Shown here: in pieces, positions 15,593-17,336 of the stretch | Layout of the letters: every line of letters begins with the position of its first letter | How positions within the stretch are numbered: the stretch's first letter is position 1 | NCBI GenBank assembly: GCA_025362915.1 | Contig: JANYEU010000028.1 | Location: forward strand, 1-17,336 | Length of the DNA stretch: 17,336 nt | Origin: Chitinophagaceae bacterium | GTDB lineage: Bacteria; Bacteroidota; Bacteroidia; Chitinophagales; Chitinophagaceae | Reading direction: 5' to 3' | The notes under the pieces: model-generated | The model's database searches: none | What the model was told of the DNA's origin: nothing | The model's input: the letters and a program-made list of their open reading frames with translations, nothing else | Position numbers and translations under genes: made by a program

Positions 15593-16837
15593 TTAAAACT
15601 CTATGTCTAAAAGGTCACCAAATTCAACGGCAATTTCATTTGAGACACTGTCCAAAATCGTTTGAGAAATCAATTTTGTTTCCCCTTCAAGCAGTTCATC
15701 CTTTTTCCCTGAGTTTAGAGAATAAGCAGATAATAAATCAGGATTAATTTGTTCCTGAATTGGAACAACCTTTGAAATACTTTTTGCTTCACTTGGTTTC
15801 AGTTTAGTAAGTCGTCCTGCTTGAAGAAGGTTATTAAACGAAGCCAAAATGTAGGGGCTGTGAGTAGTTACGATAATTTGAAACTTAGAACTTTTGTTAT
15901 TAAAAGTTCTTGCAAGTAATTTAACCATTGCTTTTTGTGCAATAGGAAATAAATGTGCTTCAGGTTCTTCAATATAGATAGTTGCACCACTACCTGAAAA
16001 ATGCAATTCGTTCAAGACTCTAAGAATTACTACCAATGGTAATGTTTCCTGCTGACCAGATGATGCATTTGAAAGATTTACTTTTCTATTATCATTGTGG
16101 ATGAGAAAATCCTTTTCCTTTTCTCTCAGATATTTACTATTAAGTATTTGAGATATTATTTCTTCGAATTCTTTATCAACCTTATCAGTGTTTGTTTCTC
16201 TATTGTAAAATCTTTTTAAGTTTTCATAAAACGAGCCGAACTCAATTAAAAAGGGGTCTAATGAACGATTATCACTCAAAAAGGAAAAAATGCTTTTTTG
16301 AATATTGGCAAAGAAACTTCTTCCAGCAGGGATAAAAAATTGGCTATACATTGCTTCTGTAGAAATCTCCTGTTTAAAAAGGTTTTCTAATTTTTCATTT
16401 AATTGTCGCTTAAATGAATAAGAACTTCTTTTAGGGTCATCAGAAATTCGTTTTTTTTCATCTGCATATATTTTGCGAACCCTAGCTATAACTTTTTTAA
16501 GATTGTCAGAGTAATCAAAATTCACTTGATTACTTAATCGTTCAATAGTGATGGTTGTTTTTTCTAGTGTGTACGTGATTTTGAAGTTACCTTTTGGCCA
16601 CGATTCTCTTGGAAAAAAAGTTATGAATTTTTCCTTTTGCTTTTTATCTAATTCTCGTTTAGATTCTTCAGAGTCAACACTTCTAAGTGCTTCACTGAAG
16701 AAGCTTTTAAAAAAGTATAACAATTTAACAGTTACACTTTTTCCTGCTCCTTGCGGTCCAATTAAAATATTAATAGACTTGAATTCAAAGTCCATAGACT
16801 TGATACCAGCGAAATTTTCTATTTTTATTTTTTCCAT
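15593..16837 (-). CDS. ABC/OLD-like AAA ATPase of a putative defence module
   Basis: A 414-residue SMC/RecF-type ATPase. It starts with KIKIENFAGIKSMDFEF, typical of RecF/OLD-like proteins. Walker A is G27-P-Q-G-A-G-K33-S34. A long insertion (about 45-250) holds charged helices and the IPAGRSFF motif (169-176). The ABC signature is S259-S-G-Q-Q263. Walker B is IYIEEPEAHLFP (287-298) with the likely catalytic E291, and the switch histidine is H326 in TTHSPYIL. The protein ends about 90 residues later with no Toprim domain, so the ATPase lacks the nuclease half of true OLD proteins; that function may lie in the adjacent small gene. Comparable ATPase plus nuclease pairs (for example Septu) act against phages. 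The ATPase fold is certain, the defence role inferred. The gene has its own promoter box and is AT-richer than its neighbours. Confidence 0.9.
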   Translation of the reverse strand: MEKIKIENFAGIKSMDFEFKSINILIGPQGAGKSVTVKLLYFFKSFFSEALRSVDSEESKRELDKKQKEKFITFFPRESWPKGNFKITYTLEKTTITIERLSNQVNFDYSDNLKKVIARVRKIYADEKKRISDDPKRSSYSFKRQLNEKLENLFKQEISTEAMYSQFFIPAGRSFFANIQKSIFSFLSDNRSLDPFLIEFGSFYENLKRFYNRETNTDKVDKEFEEIISQILNSKYLREKEKDFLIHNDNRKVNLSNASSGQQETLPLVVILRVLNELHFSGSGATIYIEEPEAHLFPIAQKAMVKLLARTFNNKSSKFQIIVTTHSPYILASFNNLLQAGRLTKLKPSEAKSISKVVPIQEQINPDLLSAYSLNSGKKDELLEGETKLISQTILDSVSNEIAVEFGDLLDIEF

Positions 16838-16854
16838 TCTTAGTTACTATATCG

Positions 16855-16862
16855 CAAAGTTA
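16855..16862 (-). promoter_or_regulatory. -7 promoter element of the ATPase operon
   Basis: On the minus strand this reads TAACTTTG, a perfect TAnnTTTG, 17 nt before the ATPase ATG. No good -33 TTTG is present, which may mean activator dependence or a weak promoter. Confidence 0.6.
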
Positions 16863-16872
16863 GTATTTTAAT

Positions 16873-16888
16873 ACATTTCTTAAAATGT
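16873..16888. promoter_or_regulatory. Perfect dyad upstream of the ATPase promoter, possible operator
   Basis: ACATTT-ctta-AAATGT is a perfect 6-bp inverted repeat with a 4-bp centre. It begins 10 bp upstream of the -7 box, in the -18 to -33 zone where a repressor or activator would act. No regulator gene is present in the module. Confidence 0.4.
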
Positions 16889-16898
16889 TAGAATTCTC

Positions 16899-16929
16899 CC
16901 AAGCCTTGCCACCAACGAACAAGGCTTGG
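16899..16929. repeat. Strong 10-bp hairpin at the module's right boundary
   Basis: CCAAGCCTTG (16899-16908) and CAAGGCTTGG (16920-16929) form a perfect 10-bp stem with an 11-nt loop that contains most of the right inverted repeat half. Outside it, GAATTC (16891-16896 and 16946-16951) adds a looser outer pairing. There is no T-run on either strand, so a terminator is unlikely; a recombination or boundary structure is more plausible. Confidence 0.7.
16902..16916 (-). repeat. Right half of the 15-bp inverted repeat pair
   Basis: The reverse complement reads GTTGGTGGCAAGGCT, differing at one base from the left half at 15161-15175. Confidence 0.55.
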
Positions 16930-16944
16930 CGTTGTTGGGAAATT

Positions 16945-17047
16945 CGAATTCTGTCAGCCGATAACCGAAGTTGATAATTGCAATATTGCTGCTATTTTAT
17001 TCATAAGCCAAATTTATAACGCAAAGCCCGAACTGAAGCACAATAAA
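16945..17047 (+). repeat. Right 103-bp direct repeat flanking the ATPase/nuclease-like module
   Basis: The second copy of the element at 15007-15109, in the same orientation. A TGGG four bases long upstream also keeps the same register (16936 versus 14998). After the AATAAA at its end the two flanks diverge completely. Recombination between the copies would release a 1938-bp circle carrying exactly the two-gene module. Confidence 0.92.
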
Positions 17048-17209
17048 CAGCCTCGGAACACTTCGCCAAGCTGATTTATCTAAGCATATTCCAGTTACAA
17101 ACTGGCTTGACTGGTACACACAAGTTATCCTTCGGAAGACTTGCGCGATTAGTAAAACCTAAGCGAATGCACACGCTGCAAGCGATGCGCTAGCCCTTGT
17201 AGATTTTAG

Positions 17210-17286
17210 CGAGTTTGACGCGGACTAGCCGGGAGTGACGTGGACTAGCTGGGAAGATTATAGCGAGTCACGAGGACTAGCTGGAA
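17210..17286 (+). repeat. Degenerate GGACTAGCYGGRA repeat cluster
   Basis: GGACTAGC occurs at 17222, 17242 and 17274, each preceded by ACGN and followed by YGGRA. The first and third are also preceded by TAGCGAGT (near 17207 and 17261). The full unit is about 32 bp, with a shortened middle copy of about 20 bp. It resembles a decayed tandem array. No coding or RNA function is evident. Confidence 0.7.
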
Positions 17287-17324
17287 ATATAAAGTTGAAG
17301 TTAAGAACTAAAGTTCAGTGATAT

Positions 17325-17336
17325 ACGTCCTGCCCG
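17325..17336 (+). repeat. Partial further copy of the direct repeat core
   Basis: ACGTCCTGCCCG at the window end is identical to 15081-15092 of the left direct repeat, but the sequence before it is unrelated. The repeat core therefore recurs with different upstream DNA, and the window cuts it off. Confidence 0.6.

Larger units (their letters stand above)
17048..17336. other. Gene-free repeat-rich tail of the window
   Basis: No open frame of substance is visible. The stretch holds a small hairpin CCAGTT ACA AACTGG (17091-17105), the GGACTAGC repeat cluster (17210-17286) and the start of a further direct-repeat fragment (17325-17336). It looks like boundary DNA between accessory modules. Confidence 0.5.

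Noticed and set aside
15593..16837. Full OLD-family nuclease or PARIS AriA/AriB assignment
   Set aside because: The ATPase lacks a C-terminal Toprim domain, and the partner is far smaller than AriB and shows a D...ExK pattern instead of Toprim motifs.
1..17336. tRNA, rRNA or riboswitch genes
   Set aside because: I scanned the intergenic gaps and saw no cloverleaf-like or known riboswitch-like sequence.

Overview
The window looks like a chromosome segment from a Bacteroidota species, most likely a Chitinophagaceae-type organism. The genes have moderate to low GC. Most gene starts lack a strong Shine-Dalgarno sequence, and perfect matches to the Bacteroidota -7 promoter element TAnnTTTG sit just upstream of many of them. 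The protein content also fits: a heparinase II (PL21) homologue, a PorW/SprE-like gliding/type IX secretion protein, and Bacteroidota-style versions of PBP1A and MtaB.

Positions 1-13660 are ordinary, intact chromosome. In order they hold a secreted heparinase II-like lyase (+), a 21-bp-period palindromic repeat array and a bidirectional terminator, a DUF6580-like membrane protein (-), class I mannose-6-phosphate isomerase (-), a YraN/UPF0102 nuclease-fold protein (+), a two-helix membrane protein (-), a YhhN/TMEM86 lysoplasmalogenase-family protein (+), the tRNA methylthiotransferase MtaB (-), a class A penicillin-binding protein (-) and a large TPR protein resembling PorW/SprE (-). The last two form an operon linking envelope synthesis to gliding/T9SS-type functions.

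Positions 13660-14930 are a gene graveyard. An ankyrin-repeat lipoprotein gene carries a frameshift and an internal stop, and the frameshifted tail of another gene lies directly upstream.

Positions 14930-17336 are accessory DNA. A tight two-gene operon encodes an ABC/OLD-like AAA ATPase and a 134-residue protein with a PD-(D/E)XK-like D...ExK signature. It is bracketed by 103-bp direct repeats (92/103 identical) and by a 15-bp inverted repeat pair (14/15). A further fragment of the direct repeat starts at the very end of the window. This ATPase plus putative nuclease pair is the best candidate for an undescribed (probably anti-phage) system, carried as a cassette-like module. The defence role is inference; the motifs, operon and repeats are directly visible.
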